Source of the DNA: Lutimaribacter saemankumensis
Lineage (GTDB): Bacteria; Pseudomonadota; Alphaproteobacteria; Rhodobacterales; Rhodobacteraceae
Direction: 5' to 3'
Assembly: GCF_900100005.1 (NCBI RefSeq)
Contig: NZ_FNEB01000006.1
Location: 1 to 64,000, forward strand
Length of the DNA: 64,000 nucleotides
In this document: piece after piece, positions 1-7,663 of the stretch
How the letters are laid out: the number at the start of each line of letters is the position of its first letter
Position numbering within the stretch: the first letter of the stretch is position 1
Notes under the pieces: generated by a model
Databases searched by the model: none
Told to the model about the DNA's origin: nothing
Seen by the model: only the letters and a program-made list of their open reading frames with translations
Position numbers and translations under genes: made by a program

Positions 1-39
1 CGAGACAATCTCTTCGGGCTTGGGTCGCCTGTTTGCCAT
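1..39 (-). CDS. IS3-family transposase OrfA, N-terminal 13 residues only
   Basis: The minus strand from 39 downward encodes MANRRPKPEEIVS. This is the typical beginning of IS3-family OrfA proteins, whose N-terminal helix-turn-helix starts with a K/R-P-E-E-I-V-S-K-L-R pattern. A GGAGG ribosome site lies just upstream in the minus orientation. OrfA binds the IS ends and is normally fused to OrfB by programmed frameshifting to make the active transposase. The gene runs off the left edge, so whether it is intact cannot be judged. Confidence 0.65.
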   Translation of the reverse strand, partial: MANRRPKPEEIVS

Positions 40-81
40 TCTCGGTCCTCCGTTTCCTAAACATAGTGGTGGACCAGTTCA
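1..81 (-). mobile_element. End of an IS3-family insertion sequence (rest lies outside the window)
   Basis: Read on the minus strand, the element begins at position 81 with TGAACTGGTCCACC. It therefore starts with the TG dinucleotide usual for IS3-family ends. An AT-richer leader, a GGAGG-type ribosome site and the start of OrfA follow. To the right of 81 the sequence becomes an open autotransporter reading frame at once, which places the boundary at 81/82. The other end and the target duplication are not in the window. The family call rests on the OrfA N-terminus and the terminal sequence. Confidence 0.7.
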
Positions 82-918
82 GTTGGGGAGGCTCACACCT
101 ATGCATTCGTTTCGCTGGGTGCATCCAAGGCCGAATTCGACAGAACCCTCAACAACATCGGCTATGACGTGGAAACCAAAACCGGTCTTGCGGGTATCGA
201 AAAGCGGCTGGACAGTACGCGTTCGGTCGGTGTGATCGCAGGGTACTCCGACGCAACCGCCGATATCGACTCCACCCGTGGTGAGGTCGATGGCTCCGGC
301 TTCTTTCTCGCCGCGTTCGGGCGCACGGCATTTGGCGAGGGCGGCGCCGCACAAGCGATGATCGGCTTTCAGGATCTTTCATTCGACACGACCCGCAACG
401 TGATGGGCCAGACTGCGCTTGGCAGCACCGATGGGTCGCAGCTCTTTGCGCTGGTCGAAGGTGAATACATGTTCGACAAGGGCGGCTTCCGTTTCGGTCC
501 GACCGGTTCGTTCGAAATGTACGACATGTCCATCGACGCGTTCGACGAAACCGGCGCGGGCGCCTGGAACCTGTCTGTCGGGGATCAGGATGCCAGCTTC
601 ATCGTGATGTCGCTTGGCATGCGCGGTGAATACAAGCTTGCCGATGGCGATCGTGCGCCGCTGCTCAGCGGGGCGGTCAGCTACAACCGTTCGTCCGGCA
701 GCGACCGCCTGGCATCCACCGGCTTCGTCGGGTTGCCGTTCGGTGGAACGCCTGTTGACGGCATGGATATGGACTGGGTCTCGCTGGAGCTCGGAGTCAG
801 CGCGCATATCGGCCGCCCCGGCGGCAAGGAAACGCGCGTCAACGCAGGCTATGTCGGGAATTTCGGCAGCGACTACGAAGGTCACGCGGTTCAGCTTTCG
901 CTGAGCATACAGTTCTGA
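82..918 (+). pseudogene. Autotransporter beta-barrel domain, 5' end removed by IS insertion
   Basis: The plus frame is open from the IS boundary at 82 to the stop at 916-918, about 278 codons. The translation has alternating hydrophobic and polar strands with repeated Gly/Tyr/Phe turns (for example GVIAGYSDATADI), and the last residue is Phe (LSLSIQF). This is the usual ending of an outer-membrane barrel handled by the BAM complex. The open frame continues upstream of the first in-frame ATG (169) into plausible barrel sequence (HTYAFVSLGASKAEF), so ATG 169 is not a natural start. The passenger and N-terminal signal peptide are lost from this copy or lie beyond the IS. I infer a type V secretion barrel inactivated by transposition. 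Confidence 0.7.
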
Positions 919-945
919 TCTTTTCAGCAGTCCCCGAACCAAGAA

Positions 946-976
946 AGCGGCGTCCCCTTGGGGCGCCGCATTTTTC
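946..976 (+). terminator. Rho-independent terminator of the autotransporter gene
   Basis: GCGGCGTCCCC and GGGGCGCCGC form a strong stem with a TT loop, followed by ATTTTTCTT. It lies 28 bp after the stop and matches transcription from the left. Confidence 0.8.
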
Positions 977-1021
977 TTGCGCCGTACCGGGCGTCTGGAT
1001 CGGCAAGCATGGACGTGGCCT

Positions 1022-1939
1022 TCAGGGTGCAATCGGCTCTTTCAAAGCGTCCAGCCGATCCCTCAGCAGCGCACAAAACGCCTGGGTCAATTGCGATGCA
1101 GGGCGGTGCGCGGGCATCAAAACGGCAATGTCGGCTTCGATTGCCGGGTCGAACTCACGAAAAACCAAACCCTGCGATGGATAGGTCGCAGCGGTGATGC
1201 GGTCCACGATCGCGATGCAAAGCCCGTTCGCCACCAGCCGCATGGACGGGAGAAATGTCCTGAGCGTGAACCGCCGCACCAGCTTTGCGCCTTGACGGTT
1301 GAACGCATCGCGCGTTGCCCGGCTGAGCGGGTGTTCGTCGAACAGCATGGCCAGCGGGTGCCCTGAAAGCTCGGCGGGCGTCAGCCTTTCATACCGTGCA
1401 AGTGGCGAAGCCTCCGGCAAAGCGACGACACAGCGCAGCGCAAATTGCTCGATCTCGATTGACGGGCGCTCAGGTGGCGTTTCGGCCAAGCCGACATCGT
1501 ATTCCTGCGATGCGATCAGGTCTTCGACCACCTGCGACGTGCGCATCATCAGATCCGCGTGAATCTTGGGTTTGTCCTTCAGGAATTCGGCCAGGATGTT
1601 GGGCAGAAAATACCCCGACGCCGCCGGGTGCACGGCGATCCTCAAGCTGCCCCGGTCGAGCGTCGAAAACTCGCGCATCACGCGCTGGGCACGGTCCAGG
1701 CGTTCCAGAACCTGCTCGGCTTCTTCCAGAAAGTAATGCGCTTCGGGGCAGGGGCTGACCCGGCCGTGTTCGCGCAGGAACAGCGGAAAGCCGAGTTCGC
1801 TTTCGATATTTGCGATCATCGACGAAATCGCCGGCTGCGTGCGCCCCAGCACCCGGCTCGCCTCGGAGAAAGAGCCTGTACGCATGACTTCGCGAAATGT
1901 CTGCAGCTGGCGGACGGTCAGGTTTGGAAGCATGTCCAT
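1022..1939 (-). CDS. LysR-family transcriptional regulator
   Basis: The protein has 305 residues, the normal LysR size. Residues about 4-63 are the winged helix-turn-helix (LTVRQLQTFREVMRTGSF, then ASRVLGRTQPAISSMI). The rest is the two-lobed effector domain, beginning near GSLRIAVHPA. I chose the ATG at 1939; a second ATG two codons in (1933) is equally possible. The gene diverges from the TRAP transporter genes with only 42 bp between the assigned starts, and a LysR-type dyad lies in that gap. I infer that it controls the TRAP/dehydrogenase cluster in response to the transported substrate. The ligand is unknown. Confidence 0.9.
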   Translation of the reverse strand: MDMLPNLTVRQLQTFREVMRTGSFSEASRVLGRTQPAISSMIANIESELGFPLFLREHGRVSPCPEAHYFLEEAEQVLERLDRAQRVMREFSTLDRGSLRIAVHPAASGYFLPNILAEFLKDKPKIHADLMMRTSQVVEDLIASQEYDVGLAETPPERPSIEIEQFALRCVVALPEASPLARYERLTPAELSGHPLAMLFDEHPLSRATRDAFNRQGAKLVRRFTLRTFLPSMRLVANGLCIAIVDRITAATYPSQGLVFREFDPAIEADIAVLMPAHRPASQLTQAFCALLRDRLDALKEPIAP

Positions 1940-1956
1940 AATCCGAATTGATGGAT

Positions 1957-1977
1957 TCAAAAATATTAAAAATTTGA
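1957..1977. promoter_or_regulatory. Candidate LysR operator, TCAAA-N11-TTTGA dyad
   Basis: TCAAA (1957-1961) and its reverse complement TTTGA (1973-1977) are separated by 11 bp of A/T-rich sequence. This is the T-N11-A arrangement typical of LysR-type binding sites. It sits in the divergent promoter region. TTGACC at 1974-1979 overlaps it and could serve as a -35 element for the transporter genes. If so, translation of the first TRAP gene probably starts at the downstream ATG (2030). Confidence 0.55.
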
Positions 1978-1981
1978 CCTT

Positions 1982-2500
1982 ATGTCCAGTCAGGCTGATG
2001 CTGAGCCGATCAATTCCGAAAGTGGGGCCATGGACCGTTTCGCAGCCATCCTTCTGACCGCTCTTATCTGCATCGTCGCGCTGGGCCAGTTCGTGCAGGT
2101 GATCACGCGCTATGTGTTGCAGGTGCCCGTGATGGGGCTGGAGGAAACGATGCTCTATCCGACCCTGTGGCTTTACATTCTCGGCTCGGTCAATGCGTCG
2201 CGCGAAAATACGCATATCCGCGCGAACGTTCTGGAAATCTTCATCAAGACCGAACGCGGCCACACGATACTGGCAATCGTCGGAGAGCTTATCAGTCTGA
2301 CCGTCGGCCTGTGGCTGCTCAGCTGGGCGTGGGACTATACGCAATACGCCTGGCGTGTCTGGCGCGAAAGCCCGACGCTGTACATTCCGACCTTCTATTC
2401 CGACGTGGCGCTGGTGGCGGGGCTTGCCCTGATGATGGTCTACACCGCCTATCACCTGTTGCGCCATGTCCGCAGCCTCAGCACCGGGGGTGCGCAATGA
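1982..2500 (+). CDS. TRAP transporter small membrane subunit (DctQ type)
   Basis: The protein has 172 residues with about four hydrophobic helices (first near FAAILLTALICIVALGQF). The segment VMGLEETMLYPTLWLYILGS is the conserved membrane region of DctQ proteins. It couples the periplasmic binding protein to the large permease subunit in sodium-driven uptake of organic acids or related solutes. The start is uncertain. ATG 1982 has no ribosome site and lies 5 bp from a probable LysR operator, whereas ATG 2030 would give a 156-residue protein starting right before the first helix. The stop overlaps the next start by 4 bp (ATGA). Confidence 0.9.
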   Translation: MSSQADAEPINSESGAMDRFAAILLTALICIVALGQFVQVITRYVLQVPVMGLEETMLYPTLWLYILGSVNASRENTHIRANVLEIFIKTERGHTILAIVGELISLTVGLWLLSWAWDYTQYAWRVWRESPTLYIPTFYSDVALVAGLALMMVYTAYHLLRHVRSLSTGGAQ

Positions 2501-3795
2501 TCGAGATCGCCCTTATCGCCATCGCCCTGCTTGTCATCACTCTGACACTGGGCGTTCCGCTGCCCTACTGTTTCGGCTCGGCGCTGATGGTGATGTATTT
2601 CCTCGGTGATGTGACCATGAAGGGCATGATGCTCTGGGGGTTCCAGCAACTGGGCAACCCCGTTCTTCTGGCCATCCCGCTTTTCGTGCTGGCCGGCACG
2701 ATCATGTCCGAATCCGGCATCGCGGCCTCGCTATTGCGTTTCGTCAACGCGTTCATCGGGCATGTGCGCGGCGGGCTGGGCGTCGTGGCGGCGGTCAGCT
2801 GCGCGATCATCGGTGCGATCTCGGGCTCGGGTCTGACCGGCATCGCCGCGATCGGGCCGCTGCTGATCCCCGAGATGGAAAAGCGCGGCTACCCGCGCGA
2901 ATACGCCACCGCGCTGATCGCGAACTCGTCGATCCTGGGCCTGCTCATTCCGCCATCGGTCACGATGATCGTCTATGGCTGGGTCACCGATACCTCGATC
3001 CTCGCCTGTTTCCTGGCAACGCTGGGCCCGGGCCTGCTGATCATGACCAGCTTTGCGCTGATGAACCTGTGGATGAGCCGCAAGTTCAACCTCGTGCTGG
3101 ACGAAAAGCCGACATTCGATGAACTCACCCGCGAGGTCACAAAGCGTGGCATCCATGCGTTCCCGGCGCTGTTGATGCCGGTAATCATCCTCGGCGGCAT
3201 CTACGGCGGCATCATGACCCCGACCGAGGCGGCGGCCGTCGCGGTGATCTATGCCGTGCCGGTGGGTTTCCTGATCTACAAGGGGCTGAAGCTGCCGAAC
3301 TTCATCGCCGCCGGCAAAGAGGCCGCAACCGCCGTCGGCGCGATCATGATGATGATCCTGTTTTCGATGATCCTCAGCCAGATGTTCGTCTTCGAAAGCA
3401 TCCCGCAACAGCTGGTGCAGGGCATCTTCTCGATCACCGAGAACAAGGTTCTGCTGCTGATCTTCATCAATATCCTGCTGTTCTTTGTCGGCATGGTCGT
3501 CAACGACGTGACCGCCATCATCCTGATCGCACCGCTGCTTCTGCCGCTGATGAACGCAATCGGCGTCAGCCCCGTGCAGTTCGCCGCGATCATGGGGGTC
3601 AACACGGCCATGGGCGGCGTCACGCCGCCCTATGCCTCGATCCTCTATCTCGGGGCGCGCATCGGCAACGTGAAGGTCACCAAGGTGATCCCGCCGGCGA
3701 TGTTCCTGATCGTGACGGGCTACGTGCCGGTGGTGTTCCTCACCTCGTTCTGGCCCGATCTCTCGCTCTTCCTGCCAAGGCTGTTCGGATACTGA
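2497..3795 (+). CDS. TRAP transporter large permease subunit (DctM type)
   Basis: The protein has 432 residues and is hydrophobic throughout, with about 11-12 membrane helices, as in DctM proteins. Conserved stretches include GSALMVMYF near the N-terminus, GSGLTGIAAIGPLLIPEM, NSSILGLLIPPSVTMI and GGVTPPYASILYLGARI. It forms the transport channel that carries solute inward with sodium ions. The start at 2497 is set by a 4-bp ATGA overlap with the small subunit, indicating translational coupling. Confidence 0.95.
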   Translation: MIEIALIAIALLVITLTLGVPLPYCFGSALMVMYFLGDVTMKGMMLWGFQQLGNPVLLAIPLFVLAGTIMSESGIAASLLRFVNAFIGHVRGGLGVVAAVSCAIIGAISGSGLTGIAAIGPLLIPEMEKRGYPREYATALIANSSILGLLIPPSVTMIVYGWVTDTSILACFLATLGPGLLIMTSFALMNLWMSRKFNLVLDEKPTFDELTREVTKRGIHAFPALLMPVIILGGIYGGIMTPTEAAAVAVIYAVPVGFLIYKGLKLPNFIAAGKEAATAVGAIMMMILFSMILSQMFVFESIPQQLVQGIFSITENKVLLLIFINILLFFVGMVVNDVTAIILIAPLLLPLMNAIGVSPVQFAAIMGVNTAMGGVTPPYASILYLGARIGNVKVTKVIPPAMFLIVTGYVPVVFLTSFWPDLSLFLPRLFGY

Positions 3796-3847
3796 GCTGC
3801 CAAGGCGCCACCACCACTCACCAAATATCCAACTGGAGGATTGTGAA

Positions 3848-4843
3848 ATGAAGACGAAACTGCTTGCCACCGCGCTGGCCACACTGATGGCGGTCAGCCC
3901 GGCCGTGGCCGAAACCCTGAAGATGAGCCATGTGCGTCCGCAGGATGCGACGATCGACGTCGAACTGCGCGCCTTTGCCAAGGACGTGGCCGAGGCCACC
4001 GGCGGCGATGTCGAAATCCAGATCTTCCCGGCGTCGGCGTTGGGCGATTACACCAACGTGCAGGAACGTATCAGCGTGGGTGCCATCGACATGGCAACCC
4101 AACCCGCAGCCACCGCAGCCGACCGCCGGATGCAGATCAGCTCCTTCCCCTACGTTGCGGAAAACTGGGCGCAGGCGCGGGCGATCTATGGCCCCGGCGG
4201 CGCGATCCGCGAAGTAATGGCCGACCTCTATGCCAAGCAGGACATCACCATGCTGGCGGCCTATCCTGTCTACTTCGGGGGCATTTCGCTGAACGTCGAT
4301 GCCGTCAATCCCGGCAGCACCGAGCCGAAGGGCGTGAAAGTGCGCGTACCCGGCATCAAGAGCTTTCAGCTGACCGGCGAGGCACTGGGTTACATCCCGT
4401 CGCCCATTCCCTTTTCCGAGGCATTCACCGCGGTTCAGACTGGTGTCGTCGACGGCGTGATCGGGTCCGGTGCCGAAGGCTACTATGCCTCGTTCCGCGA
4501 CGTGACCAAGACCTACATCCCCGCCAACACCCATTTCGAGGTGTGGTACATGATCATCTCCAACCAGTCCCTCATGGCGCTTTCGGACGAAGATCAGGCC
4601 GCGCTCAAGGCTCAGGCCGAAGCGTTCGAAGCGACACGCTGGACCGTTGCCGAGGCCGACCAGGGCCGCAACGAACAGAAGCTTGCGGATGAACTGGGCA
4701 CGACCATCGTATCGCTGTCGGCCGAGGAACTGGCCGGTATGTCCGCCAAGGTGCGCGCCGATGTCTGGCCCGCTGTGCTCGAGGATGTGGGCGCGGAATG
4801 GGGTCAGTCGATCCTCGACAAGGTTTCGGCCGCGTCGAACTGA
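3848..4843 (+). CDS. TRAP transporter periplasmic substrate-binding protein (DctP family)
   Basis: The protein has 331 residues, with a cleavable signal peptide (MKTKLLATALATLMAVSPAVA, probable cleavage before ETLKM). The conserved binding region GVKVRVPG with PIPFSEAFTAVQTGVVDG is present; the Arg in this motif normally pairs with a carboxylate on the ligand. The substrate is therefore probably a carboxylate-containing compound. The gene follows the permease by 52 bp, with an AACTGGAGGATTGTGAA ribosome site. The downstream dehydrogenase suggests an amino- or imino-acid ligand, which is inference only. Confidence 0.92.
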   Translation: MKTKLLATALATLMAVSPAVAETLKMSHVRPQDATIDVELRAFAKDVAEATGGDVEIQIFPASALGDYTNVQERISVGAIDMATQPAATAADRRMQISSFPYVAENWAQARAIYGPGGAIREVMADLYAKQDITMLAAYPVYFGGISLNVDAVNPGSTEPKGVKVRVPGIKSFQLTGEALGYIPSPIPFSEAFTAVQTGVVDGVIGSGAEGYYASFRDVTKTYIPANTHFEVWYMIISNQSLMALSDEDQAALKAQAEAFEATRWTVAEADQGRNEQKLADELGTTIVSLSAEELAGMSAKVRADVWPAVLEDVGAEWGQSILDKVSAASN

Positions 4844-4901
4844 TCGGATGAATAGGGGTGGCGCGCATTTGCGCCACCCTGCGCCCCACGGGAGAACGAT
4901 C

Positions 4902-5996
4902 ATGGATTCAGATTATGCCATCATCGGCGGCGGCGTCGTCGGGCTGTCGGTGGCGTGGGGCCTGCTGAAACGCGGGCTGCGCGTGACCGTGCTGGATGGC
5001 GATGACGGATCCTTTCGGGCAAGCCGTGGGAACTTCGGCCTGGTCTGGGTCCAATCAAAGGGCATGAACCAGCCCCGCTATGCGCAATGGTCGCAAAGTT
5101 CGGCCGCGGCCTGGGCGGATTTCTCGGACGAATTGACGGATGCGACCGGGCATGCCGTCGGGCTCGAACAGAAGGGCGGCTACGACCTTCATTTCTCTGA
5201 AGAAAGCCTCGAGGCGACGGTCGCGAAATATGAAACGCTCAAGGCCAGGCTGGGCGGCGATTATCCGTACGAGGTGCTTGGCCACAACGCGCTGCGCAAG
5301 GAAGAGCCGGAAATCGGCCCAAAGGTCGTCGGCGCGATCCTTCATCACCAGGACGGGCATGCAAACCCTCTCAAGCTTTTGCGCGCGCTTTCGGACGACG
5401 TGCGGCGGCTTGGCGGGATCATCCTAAACGGCAAACATGTCGTCGACGTCAAAAAGCGTGACCTGTTCCACGTCCAGTGTGCGGATGGCAGCGAAATCCG
5501 CGCGCGCAAGACGATCCTTTCGGCCGGGCTCGGCGCAATGGAACTGGGCCCCAAACTGGGTTTCAAGGCCCCGATCCGGCCGCAGCGCGGGCAGGTTCTG
5601 ATCACCGAAAAGATGCCCAAGATCATCAATCGCCCGTCGTTGATCGCGCGTCAGGTGGATGAAGGCGGCATTCAGATCGGCGCCACCAACGAAGAGGTCG
5701 GACTGGACGACCGGGTGACGCAACCCGGTTTGTCGGGGCTCGCCGCCGAAGCGATCGCCGCTTACCCCATCCTTGGCCGGGCGCAGCTTGTACGCAGTTG
5801 GGGGGCGCTGCGCATCCTGTCGCCCGATGGCTTGCCGATCTACCAGGAAAGCCCGGAGATGCCCGGCGCTTATCTGGTCACGTGCCACAGCGGCATCACG
5901 CTTGCCGCGGCGCATGCTCGATTTTTGCCCGACTGGCTGGAAGGCACCGCCGCCGCGCCGGACCTGGAGGTGTTCAGTGAAGCACGCTTTTCATAG
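4902..5996 (+). CDS. FAD-dependent amine/imino-acid dehydrogenase catalytic subunit (DadA/HcnC-like)
   Basis: The protein has 364 residues and starts with a dinucleotide-binding motif (YAIIGGGVVGLSVAWGL), as in the DAO superfamily. The C-terminal region GALRILSPDGLPIYQES...GITLAAAHARFLPDWL is the second FAD-contacting part. The size and the two genes behind it match the beta subunit of D-hydroxyproline dehydrogenase, opine oxidase subunit B and HcnC. Expected chemistry is oxidation of a C-N bond to an imine with electrons passed to FAD. The start at 4902 follows a GGGAGAACGATC ribosome site. The true substrate cannot be read from sequence; a plain D-amino acid dehydrogenase would not need the two partner genes. 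Confidence 0.85.
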   Translation: MDSDYAIIGGGVVGLSVAWGLLKRGLRVTVLDGDDGSFRASRGNFGLVWVQSKGMNQPRYAQWSQSSAAAWADFSDELTDATGHAVGLEQKGGYDLHFSEESLEATVAKYETLKARLGGDYPYEVLGHNALRKEEPEIGPKVVGAILHHQDGHANPLKLLRALSDDVRRLGGIILNGKHVVDVKKRDLFHVQCADGSEIRARKTILSAGLGAMELGPKLGFKAPIRPQRGQVLITEKMPKIINRPSLIARQVDEGGIQIGATNEEVGLDDRVTQPGLSGLAAEAIAAYPILGRAQLVRSWGALRILSPDGLPIYQESPEMPGAYLVTCHSGITLAAAHARFLPDWLEGTAAAPDLEVFSEARFS

Positions 5997-6282
5997 GCTC
6001 GACGCCCCGGCCGATCTGGTGCGCGTGACATTTCGCGGACAGGTGGTCGATCTGCCTGCCGGCGAAAACCTTGCGGCGGCCTTGCTTGCCGCGGGGGTGA
6101 CGGTGTTCCGTAACACGCCCGTCAGCGGCGCGCCCCGGGCACCGTTTTGCATGATGGGCGCCTGTTATGATTGCCTGGTGGAAATCGACGGGACCACCCG
6201 GCAAGCCTGCATGCTCGAAGTTTCGGAGGGAATGGTCATCGAGCCAGCCCACGGCAAGGGAGCGGACAATGCGCTCGGCTGA
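5977..6282 (+). CDS. Small [2Fe-2S] ferredoxin-like subunit of the dehydrogenase (HcnA-like)
   Basis: The protein has 101 residues starting at GTG 5977, six bases after TGGAGG. This start makes it overlap the preceding gene by 20 bp. It carries the plant-type ferredoxin cluster pattern CMMGACYDC followed by a fourth Cys 12 residues on (QAC). In HcnABC-like and opine-oxidase-like enzymes this small subunit relays electrons between flavins. The tight overlaps on both sides imply a coupled operon and a stable three-subunit complex. Confidence 0.87.
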   Translation: MKHAFHRLDAPADLVRVTFRGQVVDLPAGENLAAALLAAGVTVFRNTPVSGAPRAPFCMMGACYDCLVEIDGTTRQACMLEVSEGMVIEPAHGKGADNALG

Positions 6283-7660
6283 CCTCATCATCGTCGGTGC
6301 CGGTCCTGCCGGCATGGCTGCGGCCGCGTGCGCCGCGGGTAAGGGGCTGTCGGTTCTCCTTCTCGATGAACAACCGCGCGCGGGTGGGCAGATATATCGC
6401 GATGTCGCGCGGGCTTGGCCAAAGCGCGGCGGTTTGCTGGGAAAGGACTACGCCGCTGGGCTGCCGCTGGTGCAGGCGCTGGATCATCCCGGCATCACGC
6501 ATATCACCGGCGCGACCGTGTGGCAGATCGAGGATGGCCCACTGGTGACCTTCACCGTCAACGGCGCGGCGCAACAGGCACAGGGCAAACGGTTGCTGAT
6601 CGCCACTGGCGCGTTGGAGCGGCCAATGCCGCTTCCCGGCTGGACGTTGCCGGGCGTCATGACTGCCGGTGCCGGGCAAATCCTGCTGAAACAATCCGGG
6701 ATGGTCAGCGACCGTGCCGTGCTCGTGGGGTGTGGGCCGCTTCTTTATCTGATCGGCGCGCAGATGGTGCGGGCGGGAACGCCGCCGCTCGCGCTGGTGG
6801 AAACGCAGGGGCGTGGCGATCTGCTGGCGGCCATGCGTCATGTCGGTGGGGCGCTGCGCGGCTGGCGTTACATGCTCAAGGGTCTGGGCATGCTGGCGGA
6901 ACTGCGCCGCGCCGGTGTGGCGCGGCACGTCGCGGCGACGGATATCGAGATCGCGGGTGCAAACCGCGCGGAATCCGTCCGATTCCGCGCGGCCGGGCAG
7001 CAGCACGAGATCGGTTGCGACACGGTGCTTCTTCATCATGGCGTGGTGCCCAACACGCAGGCCGCCCGGTCGATCGACATTCCCCATGAATGGGACAGCC
7101 GCCAGCGGGCCTTCGTTCCGCAAAGGGATGCATGGGGGCGCAGCGCGCGGGCGGATGTGTTCATCGCGGGCGACGGTGCCGGCATCGGCGGGGCTAAGGC
7201 TGCCGCGATTGCGGGTGAACTGGCGGCCTTGGCCATCGCGCACGACCTCGGCGCGCTTGCCCAAGGTGACCGCGACCTCGAAGCGCGGCAATTGCGCTGG
7301 CGGCTTTCCGCGGAACTTGCGGCCCGGCCCTTCATCGACCGCGCCTATCCACCCTTTGCCCCTGCGCTGGCCCCCGCGGACAAAACGATCATCTGCCGCT
7401 GCGAAGAAGTGACGGCAGGCGATATCCGGCGATATGCGGCCATGGGATGCCTTGGGCCCAACCAGGCCAAGGCATTCGGACGGGCGGGCATGGGACCGTG
7501 CCAAGGCCGGTATTGCGGGCTGAGCGTGACGGAAATCCTGTCGGCTGCACATGGACAGGCGCCGGACAGGACGGGGTATTACCGCATTCGCCCGCCGCTC
7601 AAACCAGTGACACTGGCCGAGCTGGCCGCGATGGCCGACACGCCGGATGCGGCCGAGTGA
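6269..7660 (+). CDS. FAD/NAD(P)-binding subunit with C-terminal [2Fe-2S] domain (HcnB/opine oxidase A-like)
   Basis: The protein has 463 residues. The N-terminal Rossmann motif LIIVGAGPAGMAAAACAAGKG binds FAD. A second nucleotide-binding stretch (RAVLVGCGPLLYLIGAQMV) lies near residue 150. The C-terminus has a BFD-like cluster site with the pattern CRCEE...GPCQGRYCG. This is the alpha-subunit layout of D-hydroxyproline dehydrogenase, OoxA and HcnB. The gene overlaps the ferredoxin gene by 14 bp and ends 3 bp from the convergent alkB stop. It is likely the electron-exit subunit toward the quinone pool. Confidence 0.87.
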   Translation: MRSADLIIVGAGPAGMAAAACAAGKGLSVLLLDEQPRAGGQIYRDVARAWPKRGGLLGKDYAAGLPLVQALDHPGITHITGATVWQIEDGPLVTFTVNGAAQQAQGKRLLIATGALERPMPLPGWTLPGVMTAGAGQILLKQSGMVSDRAVLVGCGPLLYLIGAQMVRAGTPPLALVETQGRGDLLAAMRHVGGALRGWRYMLKGLGMLAELRRAGVARHVAATDIEIAGANRAESVRFRAAGQQHEIGCDTVLLHHGVVPNTQAARSIDIPHEWDSRQRAFVPQRDAWGRSARADVFIAGDGAGIGGAKAAAIAGELAALAIAHDLGALAQGDRDLEARQLRWRLSAELAARPFIDRAYPPFAPALAPADKTIICRCEEVTAGDIRRYAAMGCLGPNQAKAFGRAGMGPCQGRYCGLSVTEILSAAHGQAPDRTGYYRIRPPLKPVTLAELAAMADTPDAAE

Positions 7661-7663
7661 GGA

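Noticed and set aside
169-918. Complete small outer-membrane protein starting at ATG 169
   Set aside because: The barrel frame continues upstream to the IS boundary and there is no signal peptide, so this is a gene remnant.
4902-5996. Stand-alone D-amino acid dehydrogenase DadA
   Set aside because: Two overlapping partner genes with iron-sulfur sites match heterotrimeric dehydrogenases; DadA works alone and is usually longer.
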